Assembly: GCA_020024555.1 (NCBI GenBank)
Contig: JAHHTQ010000002.1
Span: 1 to 64,000, forward strand
From: Angelakisella sp.
GTDB taxonomy: Bacteria > Bacillota > Clostridia > Oscillospirales > Ruminococcaceae
Reading direction: 5' to 3'
Length of the DNA stretch: 64,000 nucleotides
A program made the translations under genes and the position numbers. Of the stretch, positions 33,744 to 43,856 are shown piece after piece (within the stretch, counting starts at the first letter, position 1; the number at the start of each line of letters is the position of its first letter). The notes beneath the pieces are model-generated. The model did no database searches. It was not told where the DNA came from and was given only the letters and a program-made list of their open reading frames with translations.

Positions 33744-33772
33744 TTTTCATTTACAAAATATTATGATATAAT
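33744..33772 (+). promoter_or_regulatory. gdpP operon promoter
   Basis: TTTTCA, 17 bp, TATAAT, with an extended TG-A before the -10. Confidence 0.65.
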
Positions 33773-33863
33773 ATATTAACTTTTATAATTTCTATTTATA
33801 AATAAGTGTTTTTTAAATGAGAGTTTTTATAAATTATTCTTAAAAAAAAGGGGGAAGTAATGG

Positions 33864-35834
33864 TTGGATAAACTAAATCTATATAGACCGCTTTATTTGA
33901 TAGTTTTGATAATGAGTGGCGTAGGTTTTTGTACTTCTTATTTTGTAAGTAAAGAATATTTTGTTTTATGGTCAATTATTTGGATAATAACAGCGGCCGC
34001 TACTTTGGTTAGGGGTTATTTTATCAGTAGGGACAATAAAAATTATTATAAATATCTGCGCAATATGATGAACAGCAGATTTGAAAAAAAAGGTATGGAT
34101 ATGCCTATTCCTGTGGTAATAATATCCGATACAGGCTTTGTTCTTTGGAGTAATCAGCTTTTTACCTTAAATATCGCTGACGATGAGACAAATATTTTTG
34201 AACTGTTGCCTAACATAGACTATACGTTTGAAGATCATAATGAAGGATATAATGTAACAGTTCAGGGACATAATTATACAGCTTTTGTAATACCGATAGT
34301 TTATAATAATGAGAAAGCTTTTCAGTTATTGTTCATAGATGACCATAATTTAAAACAATATTCACAGCTTTATTTTGATACAAGACCAAGTGTTATGATA
34401 ATGCAAATAGATAATTACAGTGAGATGTTTGTTGACGCAAAAGAAAATGAACGTACAAAAATCACAGGTGACATAGAGCACATAATAGATGCGTTTGCTG
34501 ATGAAAACCACGCATTTTTGCGAAAAGTTGATAAAGATAAATATGTCAGTGTTGTAGAAGAAAAATATATGCGTTCCATAATAAAAGATAAGTTTAAGAT
34601 ACTCGATAATGTGCGTGGCGTAGACGTTGGCGAAAAGATGACTCCGACACTGTCAATAGGGGTTGCGAATACCGAATGGGATTTGTATAAATCCGAAATA
34701 GACGCAAGACAGGCGTTGGATATGGCGCTCGGCAGAGGCGGTGACCAAGTAGCAATGAAGCAGAAAAACGGTTATGAGTTTTATGGTGGTCTGAGCAGAG
34801 GCGTTGAAAAACGTAATAAGGTGCGTACAAGAATTGTTGCAAACGCTATATCCGAAACACTTAAAAATTGCAGTAATATATTACTTATGGGACATCGCTT
34901 TTCGGATTTGGATTGTTTGGGTTCATCAATAGGTATGTGCGCGGGTCTTCGTGACAGAGATAAGCAGATAAATATTGTCATAAATAAGAGCAAGTCTCTT
35001 GCGCTTTCGCTTTATAATAAAATGCAAAACGATGAATTTTATTCAAAGGTATTTATCTCACCGCAACAGGCAGAGGACTATGTTGACCAAGATACGCTGC
35101 TTATAATTTTGGATACGCACGTACGGGATTTGCTTGAAAGTCCGGAGATATACGATAGATGTAAAAATATAATTGTTATTGACCACCACAGAAAAATGGT
35201 AAATCATATAGACAACAGTATTATATTTTTCCACGAACCAAATGCGTCATCAGCTTCGGAAATGGTAACGGAACTTGTGCAATATCTTGCGAAAAAACCT
35301 GATAAGATATCAATTTTGGAAGCAGAGGCGCTTTTATCGGGTATAACGCTTGATACCAAGAACTTTACTATGCGCGCGGGCGTACGTACATTTGAAGCGG
35401 CGGCTTTTTTGAGAAAACTCGGCGCTGATACAATAGAAGTAAGAAATTTGTTTGCATCGAATATTGATGATTACAAACAACGCGTACGTCTCGTATCTTC
35501 GGCAGAAATATACCATAACTGCGCTATTGCAAGCAGCGAAGGGGTTTCGGACGGCGAAGATATAAGAATAATAGCTTCGCAAGCGGCAGATGAACTACTT
35601 ACAATATCGAATGTTGACGCGTCATTCGTAATGTTTGAAACAGACTTTGGCACGTCTATTTCGGCAAGAAGTATGGGTAGGGTAAATGTGCAGTTAATTA
35701 TGGAGAGTTTGGGTGGCGGCGGTCATCAAACAATGGCGGCGGCGCAGTTCCAAAATGAATCTATGGAAAATTGCCGTCAAAAATTACTTATTGCAATCGA
35801 AGATTACTTTATTGGAACAGAAGAAGAAAAGTAG
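33864..35834 (+). CDS. gdpP: Cyclic-di-AMP phosphodiesterase GdpP/YybT
   Basis: 656 residues. It comprises two N-terminal membrane helices, a degenerate PAS domain, a degenerate GGDEF domain (about 170-300) and a C-terminal DHH/DHHA1 phosphodiesterase. The catalytic motif D-H-H sits at 440-442, with G-H-R-F-S-D-L-D upstream and G-G-G-H near the end. It hydrolyses c-di-AMP to pApA. The TTG start follows a GGGGGAAG site. An ATG four bases earlier opens only a three-codon frame. It leads the run gdpP-rplI-dnaB. Confidence 0.95.
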   Translation: MDKLNLYRPLYLIVLIMSGVGFCTSYFVSKEYFVLWSIIWIITAAATLVRGYFISRDNKNYYKYLRNMMNSRFEKKGMDMPIPVVIISDTGFVLWSNQLFTLNIADDETNIFELLPNIDYTFEDHNEGYNVTVQGHNYTAFVIPIVYNNEKAFQLLFIDDHNLKQYSQLYFDTRPSVMIMQIDNYSEMFVDAKENERTKITGDIEHIIDAFADENHAFLRKVDKDKYVSVVEEKYMRSIIKDKFKILDNVRGVDVGEKMTPTLSIGVANTEWDLYKSEIDARQALDMALGRGGDQVAMKQKNGYEFYGGLSRGVEKRNKVRTRIVANAISETLKNCSNILLMGHRFSDLDCLGSSIGMCAGLRDRDKQINIVINKSKSLALSLYNKMQNDEFYSKVFISPQQAEDYVDQDTLLIILDTHVRDLLESPEIYDRCKNIIVIDHHRKMVNHIDNSIIFFHEPNASSASEMVTELVQYLAKKPDKISILEAEALLSGITLDTKNFTMRAGVRTFEAAAFLRKLGADTIEVRNLFASNIDDYKQRVRLVSSAEIYHNCAIASSEGVSDGEDIRIIASQAADELLTISNVDASFVMFETDFGTSISARSMGRVNVQLIMESLGGGGHQTMAAAQFQNESMENCRQKLLIAIEDYFIGTEEEK

Positions 35835-35905
35835 TTTTTTAAAAAATATAATCTATTTTATAGAATAAACAGAGTAAATAATAAAAAGATTGGAGATAAA
35901 AAGAA

Positions 35906-36352
35906 ATGAAAGTTATATTATTACAAGATGTTAAAGGTTCGGGAAAAAAAGGTGAACTTATCAATGTATCTGACGGATATGCAAACAACTTTTTGATAAA
36001 GAAAAAACTGGCGGTAGAGGCTAACAATCAAACACTTACAGAGATGAAAAACCGTGATGAATCTATCGCGCACAAGGCAGCGGAAGAACTGAGAATTGCA
36101 AAAGAAAACTCAGCAAAAATTGACGGAAAGACAGTAAAAATCATAGCAAAAGCAGGCAATGGCGGAAAGCTATTCGGTTCTGTTACATCAAAAGAAGTTG
36201 CTGAAAATATAACAAAACAACTGTCGGTAGAAGTTGATAAGAGAAAAGTAAGTCTATCTTCTGATATCAAAGCTTTCGGAACATTTACGGCAGAGGTTAA
36301 ATTCCATGTTGGCGTTGTTGCAAAAGTTAGCGTAATGGTTACAGAGGAGTAA
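35906..36352 (+). CDS. rplI: 50S ribosomal protein L9
   Basis: 148 residues, the standard length. The N-terminal domain begins M-K-V-I-L-L-Q-D-V-K-G-S-G-K-K-G-E and is followed by the long connecting helix and C-terminal domain. It binds 23S rRNA at the base of the L1 stalk. TTGGAG precedes the ATG. It sits 9 bp before dnaB, the conserved Firmicute order. Confidence 0.97.
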   Translation: MKVILLQDVKGSGKKGELINVSDGYANNFLIKKKLAVEANNQTLTEMKNRDESIAHKAAEELRIAKENSAKIDGKTVKIIAKAGNGGKLFGSVTSKEVAENITKQLSVEVDKRKVSLSSDIKAFGTFTAEVKFHVGVVAKVSVMVTEE

Positions 36353-36361
36353 TTTTTTATA

Positions 36362-37711
36362 ATGGAAGAAAATCAAAATTTTTCCACAGATGTGTTTTCG
36401 GTAAATATGCCTTATAGTTTGGAAGCAGAACAATCCATACTTGGAGCGGCTATATTAAAACCGGATTTACTGACAGAAATAATGAATAAAGTTAAGCCTG
36501 AGTATTTTTATCAAAAAAATAACAGGCTTATTTATGGTGTGCTTATAGAAATGTTTACAGGCGGTAATGGTATTGATATCGTTACTATTTTGGAAAATGT
36601 AAAAAATCTCGGTATTTTTGACACACCACAGCAGGCAAGGGTATATATATATTCGCTTGCAGAAATACTGCCGTCCGTATCAAATGTAGAATCATATATT
36701 GAAATTATAAAGCAAAAATATATTTTACGTTCACTGATTGATATATCAAAAGAAATTGTTACAAATGCAATGGACAGTAGCGCAGACGCAACGGCTCTGA
36801 TGAATTTGGCAGAACAAAAAATCTATGATATTCGTGAAGGTAAATCCGACAATACGCTTGTTCCGATTAAAGATGTTTTGATTGAAACTTATGACCACTT
36901 GCAAAAATTGAGCGGAGAAAGACGAAATGACTATTTGGGTATTTCAACAGGATACTCGGCGCTCGATAACTATATTACAGGTCTTAATAAAAGCGACCTT
37001 TTGCTTATAGCGGCGCGTCCCGGTATGGGAAAGACAGCTTTTGCGCTTAATATTGCGGCAAATGTTGGTATACGTGGAAAAAAGACAGTGGCTATATTTT
37101 CGCTAGAAATGGGTAGAGAACAGCTTGCGCAACGTCTTTTATCATCAGAAGCGTTGGTTGAAAGTCAGAAAATAAAGATAGGTTCGCTGAATGATGATGA
37201 CTGGACAAGCATAAGTAATGCGACAGCTTCGCTTGCGCAGACCGATATATATATTGATGATACCGCAGGTGTGACAGTTGCGGATATGAAGGCAAAACTC
37301 AGACGGTTAAAAAATATAGATTTGGTTGTTATTGACTATTTACAGCTAATGTCAACCGGTAAGAACAGCAATAACCGTGTTCAAGAGGTATCTGAAATTA
37401 CACGAAATTTAAAAATTATGGCGAAGGAACTTAATATTCCCGTTATCACCCTTTCGCAGTTATCCCGTGGAACAGAGAGCAGAACAGACCACAAACCTAT
37501 GCTTTCGGACTTGCGTGAGTCAGGCTCAATAGAACAAGATGCCGATATAGTAATGTTTTTGTATAGAGAGGGTTACTATAATGATGAGGCAGATGACCAA
37601 ACAACAGCGAAATGTATAGTGGCAAAAAACAGACATGGTTCAACAGGTACGATTGATTTGTACTGGGACGGTCAATATACAAGGTTTAGTAGTATTGAAT
37701 ATAGAAATTAG
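36362..37711 (+). CDS. dnaB: Replicative DNA helicase
   Basis: 449 residues (called DnaC in Bacillus). An N-terminal helical domain (Y-S-L-E-A-E-Q-S-I-L-G-A) is followed by a RecA-like motor with Walker A A-R-P-G-M-G-K-T (Lys224), Walker B V-V-I-D-Y-L-Q-L-M and an arginine-finger region near R-E-S-G-S-I-E-Q-D-A-D. It is a hexameric 5'-3' helicase at the replication fork. No intein is present. Confidence 0.97.
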   Translation: MEENQNFSTDVFSVNMPYSLEAEQSILGAAILKPDLLTEIMNKVKPEYFYQKNNRLIYGVLIEMFTGGNGIDIVTILENVKNLGIFDTPQQARVYIYSLAEILPSVSNVESYIEIIKQKYILRSLIDISKEIVTNAMDSSADATALMNLAEQKIYDIREGKSDNTLVPIKDVLIETYDHLQKLSGERRNDYLGISTGYSALDNYITGLNKSDLLLIAARPGMGKTAFALNIAANVGIRGKKTVAIFSLEMGREQLAQRLLSSEALVESQKIKIGSLNDDDWTSISNATASLAQTDIYIDDTAGVTVADMKAKLRRLKNIDLVVIDYLQLMSTGKNSNNRVQEVSEITRNLKIMAKELNIPVITLSQLSRGTESRTDHKPMLSDLRESGSIEQDADIVMFLYREGYYNDEADDQTTAKCIVAKNRHGSTGTIDLYWDGQYTRFSSIEYRN

Positions 37712-37731
37712 ATATAAGGATTTTTATAAAA

Positions 37732-39135
37732 ATGTATGAAAATGAACTGATTAAAACAGCGACAAAGACAATTATTGACTATGATATGATACAAAAAAAT
37801 GACCATATAGTTATAGGCGTATCGGGTGGAGCGGATTCGGTTGCGTTACTGCTCTTTTTGTGTAATATTAAGGAAAAATATAATCTGCAACTTACAGTGT
37901 GCCATATAAACCATTGTTTGCGTGGAGAAGACAGCGATAATGATGAAAAGTTTGTTTTGAATTTGTGTGAAAAATTGGGTGTAAGTTGTGATGTTCTTAG
38001 ATTTTCGGCAGATATCGAAGCTCAGGAAAATCGTATAGGTATAGAGGAATATTCACGCAAGAAAAGATATGATTTTTTTAATGCTCATTGTGGCAGTAAC
38101 GGTAAAATAGCCACAGCGCATAATTTAAACGATTCGGTAGAGACAGTGATTTTTAATATGACAAGGGGTACGGCAACAAAAGGCTTATGCGGAATACCGT
38201 ATAAACGTGAAAATATCATACGTCCGCTACGTGATTGCACCCGAGATATAATAGAGGATTTTGTTGTAAATAACGGTTATAATTATTGTACGGACAAAAC
38301 AAATTTTGAGGATATATATAATCGCAACAAAATAAGGCTGAATGTAATTCCTGAACTTATGAAGATAAATGGGAATTTATTGAATACAGTAAACAGAATG
38401 TCAGCGCAGCTATACAGTCAATATAAAATGGTGGAGGAATTGGCAAGAAAAACCCTTGAAAATTCCATAATTGCGGAAAAAACAAATGATATGGATATAT
38501 GTTATAACAGAAAAGCTTTGACAGATAATTATGATTGCGTAAACTTTGAGATTATAAAGCAAATAGCAGACAATATAGGGACAGAAGTAAGCGAAAAAAA
38601 ACTTGGACTTATAAATAAGATGCTTATCGATGGAAAGGGCGCTTTACAATTATCAAAAAAACATACGATGAAAATAGATGGCAAATATGTGTATATAGAA
38701 AAAATAAAAGAGCCATATCCGTATTTTAGGCAAGAAATCACCTTGCCGAAAGTCAACGAAGAAGTGAAATATGAAATTTTAGATTCAAAATTTATAAAAA
38801 TTTCAAATTTAGGAGAAATTTGTAAAGAAAATAATAAAAAAATTCACAATAAAGACTTAACTAATTATATAAAATGTGATAAAATGGTAACATCTTTGTT
38901 TATAGAGCAAGTTTCTGATAAAGATGAAATTTACAGACAAGGCAGAGACCATAAACTTACCTATTTGTATAGATTGGGAACAAAAGGTTTTTCTGATTTT
39001 CATATTTCAAAAATGTTTGTAATAAAAGATATTGACAACAATATTCTATGGGCAGAAAAATTTGGAATTAATGAAAAAGCGGTTAATAATTACGTTAAAA
39101 AAAATATATATTTAATAAAAGTTTTGGAGGAATAA
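37732..39135 (+). CDS. tilS: tRNA(Ile)-lysidine synthase
   Basis: 467 residues. It modifies C34 of tRNA-Ile(CAU) to lysidine so that it reads AUA. The PP-loop motif is V-S-G-G-A-D-S-V-A-L-L at about residues 30-40, and the C-terminal domain includes the conserved F-R-Q-type segment. The last codons overlap the ribosome site of hpt (GGAGGAATAA). The order tilS-hpt-ftsH is conserved in Firmicutes. Confidence 0.95.
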   Translation: MYENELIKTATKTIIDYDMIQKNDHIVIGVSGGADSVALLLFLCNIKEKYNLQLTVCHINHCLRGEDSDNDEKFVLNLCEKLGVSCDVLRFSADIEAQENRIGIEEYSRKKRYDFFNAHCGSNGKIATAHNLNDSVETVIFNMTRGTATKGLCGIPYKRENIIRPLRDCTRDIIEDFVVNNGYNYCTDKTNFEDIYNRNKIRLNVIPELMKINGNLLNTVNRMSAQLYSQYKMVEELARKTLENSIIAEKTNDMDICYNRKALTDNYDCVNFEIIKQIADNIGTEVSEKKLGLINKMLIDGKGALQLSKKHTMKIDGKYVYIEKIKEPYPYFRQEITLPKVNEEVKYEILDSKFIKISNLGEICKENNKKIHNKDLTNYIKCDKMVTSLFIEQVSDKDEIYRQGRDHKLTYLYRLGTKGFSDFHISKMFVIKDIDNNILWAEKFGINEKAVNNYVKKNIYLIKVLEE

Positions 39136-39139
39136 AAAA

Positions 39140-39697
39140 ATGGGTTTTTTTAACAGTGGGAGTATAGAAAGGATACTTATAAGCGAAGATGAAATTAAAT
39201 CAGCAGTAAAAGAAATGGGAAAAAAGCTGACAGAAGACTACAAAGACAAAGAAAATGTAACAGTTATCGGCATTTTAAAAGGTTCTTGCGTATTTATGGT
39301 TGACCTAATCCGTGAAATAGACCTACCTATAACTATTGATTTTATGTCAGTGTCAAGCTACGGCAGTGGTGTTAAAACATCAGGCGTAGTTAAAATCATA
39401 AAAGACTTGGATTCAAATATCGAGGGAAAAGACATAATAATTGTTGAGGATATTTTGGACAGCGGTAAGACTCTTAGCTATTTGGTTGGACTGCTTAGCG
39501 AGAGAAATCCAAAAAGCATAAAGATTGTTACGCTTTTGGATAAACCGGAAAGACGTGAAGTAGATATCAAACCTGATTATACATGCTTTACTGTTCCAAA
39601 TGCTTTTGTTATAGGTTATGGTCTTGATTATGATGAAAAATACAGAAACCTACCATATGTTGGCATACTAAGTCCAAAAGAATATATGGATAAATAA
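39140..39697 (+). CDS. hpt: Hypoxanthine phosphoribosyltransferase
   Basis: 185 residues. The PRPP-binding motif I-I-I-V-E-D-I-L-D-S-G-K-T-L and the early L-K-G-S-C-V-F loop are intact. It salvages hypoxanthine/guanine to IMP/GMP. It starts 4 bp after tilS and precedes ftsH. Confidence 0.96.
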   Translation: MGFFNSGSIERILISEDEIKSAVKEMGKKLTEDYKDKENVTVIGILKGSCVFMVDLIREIDLPITIDFMSVSSYGSGVKTSGVVKIIKDLDSNIEGKDIIIVEDILDSGKTLSYLVGLLSERNPKSIKIVTLLDKPERREVDIKPDYTCFTVPNAFVIGYGLDYDEKYRNLPYVGILSPKEYMDK

Positions 39698-39729
39698 TAT
39701 ATAAAGAAATAAAGACAGGAGTGAAACTT

Positions 39730-41898
39730 TTGCAGAACAAAAACAGTAAAAAGGGCATAATAATTTATATTGCAATCCTTTTAATTCTTATGTTTGTTGC
39801 ATCAAGAGTATTTACAACAAATATGAGTGAAAAGCCACGTCCATATAACGAGATAATATCGTACTTCCAAAATGAGAAAGTAGAAAGATATACCCTCAAT
39901 TATGGCACAGGTGAGCTATCAATCAAATTAAAAGGTGAACTTAAAGAGATTAAGTATTTAGTGCCAAACTTGGGACTCTTTGTTGAAGATACGCATGATT
40001 TGGTAAAACAGTACAACATAGAACACCCTGAGTCACAGATAGTACAGGCATTTATTCCGCCGACAAAAATGCCGTGGTGGGCAACAATGGTACCATCACT
40101 GCTACTTCTTGTTATAATGGTTGTATTTTGGTTTGTTATAATGAGACAGGCACGTGGCGGCGGCGGTAATCCGATGGCATTTGCCAAAGCAAAACCAAAG
40201 ACACTTACAGGCACAGACAAGGTGACCTTTGATATGGTTGCAGGCGCGGAAGAAGAAAAACAGGAACTTGCTGAAATAGTGGATTTTCTTAAAAATCCGC
40301 AAAGATATAACGCGCTTGGCGCAAGAATACCAAAAGGCGTACTGCTGATGGGACCTCCCGGAACAGGTAAGACATTGCTTGCAAAGGCTGTTGCAGGCGA
40401 GGCAGATGTGCCTTTCTTCTCAATTTCAGGTTCTGATTTTGTTGAAATGTTCGTAGGCGTAGGCGCGTCACGTGTGCGTGATTTGTTTGAAAATGCGAAA
40501 AAATCGGCGCCCAGCATAGTTTTTATCGATGAGATAGACGCAGTTGGCCGTCGTCGTGGCACAGGTCTCGGTGGTGGTCACGATGAACGTGAGCAAACAC
40601 TTAACCAATTACTTGTAGAAATGGACGGTTTTGGCGCAAACAGCGGTGTAATCGTTATTGCCGCTACTAACCGTAAAGATATACTCGACCCTGCTCTTTT
40701 GCGTCCGGGTCGTTTCGACAGACACGTAACAGTTGGCTATCCTGATGTTAAAGGCCGTGAAGAAATCCTAAAAGTTCATACAAGAAACAAACCGATTGCG
40801 CCTGATGTGGATTTGCGTGTAATTGCTCAAACTTCGGGCGGATTTACAGGCGCTGACCTTGAAAACCTAGTAAACGAGGCGGCTCTTGGCGCAGCAAGAA
40901 AAGCGAAGAAAGCTATAACAATGGACGAAATACAGGAAGCTACGCTAAAAGTTATCATAGGACCTGAAAAACGTTCCCACTTGGTTGTGGAAAAAGAAAG
41001 ACACCTAACAGCAGTACACGAGGCAGGTCACGCAATAGTTACATTCTATTGTGAAACACAGGATAAGGTACATCAAGTATCAATTATTCCACGTGGCGGC
41101 GCAGGCGGATTTACTCTTTCTTTGCCTGAAAAAGATGTTATGTATCGTACACGCAATCAGATGTATGAAGATATTTGTACACTTCTAGGTGGACGTGTTG
41201 CAGAGCAACTTGTTCTTGATGATATTTCAACAGGCGCATCTAACGATATTGAGAGAGCTACAAATGTTGCGCGCGCTATGGTTACCCGTTACGGATTTAG
41301 CGAAAAACTTGGCACAATGGTTTACGGTAAAGATGATAATGAAGTATTTTTGGGTATGGATTTGCAACATGACAGGGGTTACAGTGAACAGATTGCCGCT
41401 GTTATTGATGATGAAATCCGCGCTTTGATTGATAAGGCTTATGCGCAGGCAGAAAAACTTATCTCTGAAAATATGGATAAACTGAAAGTTCTTGCAGATT
41501 ATCTTGAAAAATACGAGAAAATCGATGGCGAAACTTTTGCAAAACTAATGCGTGGTGAAATTTCCACAGACGAGCTTGAAGTTGAAGCAAAACGCGCAGA
41601 GGAAGAAGAACAACGTAAACGTGACGAGGACAAAAAGAGAATTTTGGAAGACGAAAAAAACAGAGAAAATTCACAGTCTTCTCACGAGAGCCATATTCAA
41701 GGGGTTAAGGACAGTTTTGTTCGCAAGGTGCATAATTTACACGAAGGTCGTGAGAATAATCCGCCAAAACAAGACGGTAATCAAAATCTTAATACAGATG
41801 TAAATTCCGATGTAAACACGAATACAGAAAGTACAGACGTAATTACGGAAAACTCCGAGAACAAAGAGAATACAGATAACTCTGAAAATAAAGAATGA
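39730..41898 (+). CDS. ftsH: ATP-dependent zinc metalloprotease FtsH
   Basis: 722 residues. Two membrane helices (about 8-26 and 113-133) flank a short outer domain, followed by an AAA+ ATPase (Walker A G-P-P-G-T-G-K-T, Lys214) and a Zn protease with H-E-A-G-H from His430. It degrades membrane and regulatory proteins. AGGAG at 39717 fits the TTG at 39730 (8 bp) better than the GTG at 39721, which overlaps that site. The C-terminal ~100 residues are Glu/Asn-rich and low complexity. Confidence 0.96.
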   Translation: MQNKNSKKGIIIYIAILLILMFVASRVFTTNMSEKPRPYNEIISYFQNEKVERYTLNYGTGELSIKLKGELKEIKYLVPNLGLFVEDTHDLVKQYNIEHPESQIVQAFIPPTKMPWWATMVPSLLLLVIMVVFWFVIMRQARGGGGNPMAFAKAKPKTLTGTDKVTFDMVAGAEEEKQELAEIVDFLKNPQRYNALGARIPKGVLLMGPPGTGKTLLAKAVAGEADVPFFSISGSDFVEMFVGVGASRVRDLFENAKKSAPSIVFIDEIDAVGRRRGTGLGGGHDEREQTLNQLLVEMDGFGANSGVIVIAATNRKDILDPALLRPGRFDRHVTVGYPDVKGREEILKVHTRNKPIAPDVDLRVIAQTSGGFTGADLENLVNEAALGAARKAKKAITMDEIQEATLKVIIGPEKRSHLVVEKERHLTAVHEAGHAIVTFYCETQDKVHQVSIIPRGGAGGFTLSLPEKDVMYRTRNQMYEDICTLLGGRVAEQLVLDDISTGASNDIERATNVARAMVTRYGFSEKLGTMVYGKDDNEVFLGMDLQHDRGYSEQIAAVIDDEIRALIDKAYAQAEKLISENMDKLKVLADYLEKYEKIDGETFAKLMRGEISTDELEVEAKRAEEEEQRKRDEDKKRILEDEKNRENSQSSHESHIQGVKDSFVRKVHNLHEGRENNPPKQDGNQNLNTDVNSDVNTNTESTDVITENSENKENTDNSENKE

Positions 41899-41906
41899 TT
41901 GATAAT

Positions 41907-41949
41907 AAAAGAGGTACCGGTATTTTAATACTGAAACCTCTTTTATTTT
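41907..41949 (+). terminator. Intrinsic terminator after ftsH
   Basis: AAAAGAGGT/ACCTCTTTT with an inner GTATT/AATAC stem, followed by ATTTTG. Confidence 0.85.
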
Positions 41950-41973
41950 GAAAAAAATACAATATCAAAAAAA

Positions 41974-42015
41974 GGAAAGAAGCTAAGTGTATAGCCTCTT
42001 TCCTCTTTATTGTTA
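41974..42015 (+). terminator. Second tandem terminator
   Basis: GGAAAGA/TCTTTCC plus inner GCTA/TAGC, then a T-rich tail. Confidence 0.6.
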
Positions 42016-42072
42016 TTATTATTAATTTATTATTTATGTGGAATTTGTTTTCTGTAACTATATTATACTAAA

Positions 42073-42099
42073 AAAAAAGGTTACTAATCCACCTTTTTT
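42073..42099. terminator. Third hairpin, possible bidirectional terminator
   Basis: AAAAAAGGT and ACCTTTTTT pair perfectly around a 9-nt loop. The Ts lie within the stem itself. It forms part of a ~490-bp non-coding gap between ftsH and greA. Confidence 0.4.
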
Positions 42100-42216
42100 G
42101 GTTACGAACAGTATCTTTTTAGATTACAAATATGTAATAATTATTTATGAATATATATTCTTTGAGTGAATTCATAATAATTATAAATCTTTATAAAATC
42201 AATATATTATATATAC

Positions 42217-42245
42217 TTGACTTTATAAAATTATCTTTGTATAAT
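42217..42245 (+). promoter_or_regulatory. greA promoter
   Basis: TTGACT, 17 bp, TATAAT. The start would be near 42252, giving an A/T-rich leader of about 140 nt. That leader contains no structure I recognise beyond a small AAGTA/TACTT hairpin. Confidence 0.75.
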
Positions 42246-42392
42246 ATCAAATAATGTGTTTAGCTATTATTTATATATAATATTACAATAAAAATAGCAT
42301 ATTATATAATTAAATAAAAAGTACGAAATACTTAATTTACATAGTTTGGAGTATTTTTATTCTATATTTTTTTAAAAAAGGAGTATTTTATT

Positions 42393-42863
42393 ATGGCACA
42401 AGAAGTTTTAATGACAGAAGAAGGATATAAAAAATTAGCGGAAGAATTAAAAGAATTAAAAACTGTAAAGCGTACGGAAATATCAGAGACAATAAAAGTA
42501 GCAATCGGCTTTGGCGATTTGTCTGAAAACAGTGAGTATCACGAAGCAAAAGACGAACAGGGCAGAATTGAAGGCAGAATTGCAGAGCTGGAAGAAAAAC
42601 TAAAACATATCAAGATAATAAACAAAGATGAAATTTCAAAAGATACTGTTTCTATTGGTTCTATTGTTACTATTGATGATGATGGATTTGAAATGGAATA
42701 CAAAATAGTAAGCGCTGCTGAAAAGGTAGAGGAAGGTGAAAACGCAATAACAGATATTTCACCTGTCGGTAAGGCGCTATGTGGTCACAAAATTGGTGAT
42801 ATTGTCAGTGTTGACGCTCCGTCAGGCACATTTGAAATAAAAATCGTTAATATAAGAATATAA
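42393..42863 (+). CDS. greA: Transcription elongation factor GreA
   Basis: 156 residues, the standard length. The N-terminal coiled coil with the G-D-L-S-E-N-S-E-Y tip and the C-terminal FKBP-like domain are both present. It rescues backtracked RNA polymerase by stimulating transcript cleavage. AAGGAG precedes the ATG. It is flanked by its own promoter and terminator, so monocistronic. Confidence 0.97.
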   Translation: MAQEVLMTEEGYKKLAEELKELKTVKRTEISETIKVAIGFGDLSENSEYHEAKDEQGRIEGRIAELEEKLKHIKIINKDEISKDTVSIGSIVTIDDDGFEMEYKIVSAAEKVEEGENAITDISPVGKALCGHKIGDIVSVDAPSGTFEIKIVNIRI

Positions 42864-42873
42864 TCATTAAATA

Positions 42874-42933
42874 ACAAAAAGGTTCTTTCAGAGATTTTAA
42901 AAAATCAAAGAGAGAACCTTTTGTTGTTTTTTT
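42874..42933 (+). terminator. Intrinsic terminator after greA
   Basis: Long stem (AACAAA, AGGTTCT and AGATTTT segments pair with AAAATC, AGAGAACCT and TTTGTT), followed by a run of seven Ts. Confidence 0.9.
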
Positions 42934-42983
42934 CAGTAAATAATGATATACTTAGTCTAATGTTTTAATAATTAGGAGAAAAA

Positions 42984-43853
42984 ATGAAATTTAAACGTAT
43001 TTATATAGAAATATCCAATATTTGTAATTTGAGGTGCGCATTTTGCAAAAAATCAAATAGGGAGAAAAATATTATGAGTGTGGAAAATTTTAGAAAATAT
43101 GCCACACAAGCCCGTGAATACACGGAGTATATATATTTGCACATATTGGGTGAGCCACTGCTTCACCCGAACTTTTCGGAAATATTGGGAATTTGCGAGG
43201 AACTTGGTTTTAAGGTAAATCTTACAACAAATGCAACTCTCCTTACAAAAATGTCAGATACAATAATAAATTCAAAAGCAATGCGACAAGTAAATATATC
43301 ACTTCACGGATATCAAGAAAAAACCCATGGTAACCTTGAAATTTGGCTTACCCAACTTGTAGACTTTGCAAAGAAATTTGCAGAAAATGGCGGATATACT
43401 GTATTTAGGTTTTGGACAATGGGAAAAAATAACGAAGTATACGATACGGATATTAAAAGTATGGAACTATTGCAGAAAATAACAAACTCGCCAAAGGATA
43501 TATATGAACTGCGTAAACACCGCTCGATAACATTAATGGACAATGTTTTTGTGAGTTTTGACAAAGAATTTAAGTGGCCGTCAATTAATGATGAATTTAT
43601 AGGAACTGTGGGAAAATGTCACGGCGCAAAGGATATGATAGGCGTACTTTGCGATGGTTCAGTCGTACCGTGTTGTCTTGACGGAGAAGGTGAGTGTAGA
43701 CTTGGAAATTTAAATCAAAATACGCTTACCCAAATACTGAATACAGAAAGATACCAAAATATGTACAATGGTTTTTTGAAAGGACGGCTTACAGAGGAAC
43801 TCTGCCAAAAATGCACTTTTAGATTGAGATTTACCAAAAACAGTTTATTATAA
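42984..43853 (+). CDS. Radical SAM / SPASM-domain protein
   Basis: 289 residues. The radical SAM cluster motif is C14-N-L-R-C18-A-F-C21. The C-terminal SPASM-like part has V-P-C-C-L-D-G and C-Q-K-C, which could hold an auxiliary Fe-S cluster. At 289 residues it is shorter than anaerobic sulfatase maturases (~370-400), so I do not assign it as the maturase of the sulfatase at 31162. It is transcribed alone, with a convergent neighbour 3 bp away. Function unknown. Confidence 0.85.
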   Translation: MKFKRIYIEISNICNLRCAFCKKSNREKNIMSVENFRKYATQAREYTEYIYLHILGEPLLHPNFSEILGICEELGFKVNLTTNATLLTKMSDTIINSKAMRQVNISLHGYQEKTHGNLEIWLTQLVDFAKKFAENGGYTVFRFWTMGKNNEVYDTDIKSMELLQKITNSPKDIYELRKHRSITLMDNVFVSFDKEFKWPSINDEFIGTVGKCHGAKDMIGVLCDGSVVPCCLDGEGECRLGNLNQNTLTQILNTERYQNMYNGFLKGRLTEELCQKCTFRLRFTKNSLL

Positions 43854-43856
43854 AAA

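Noticed and set aside
42984..43853. Anaerobic sulfatase maturase for the sulfatase at 31162
   Set aside because: The radical SAM protein is too short and lacks the full set of SPASM cysteines expected; it is also 10 kb away.
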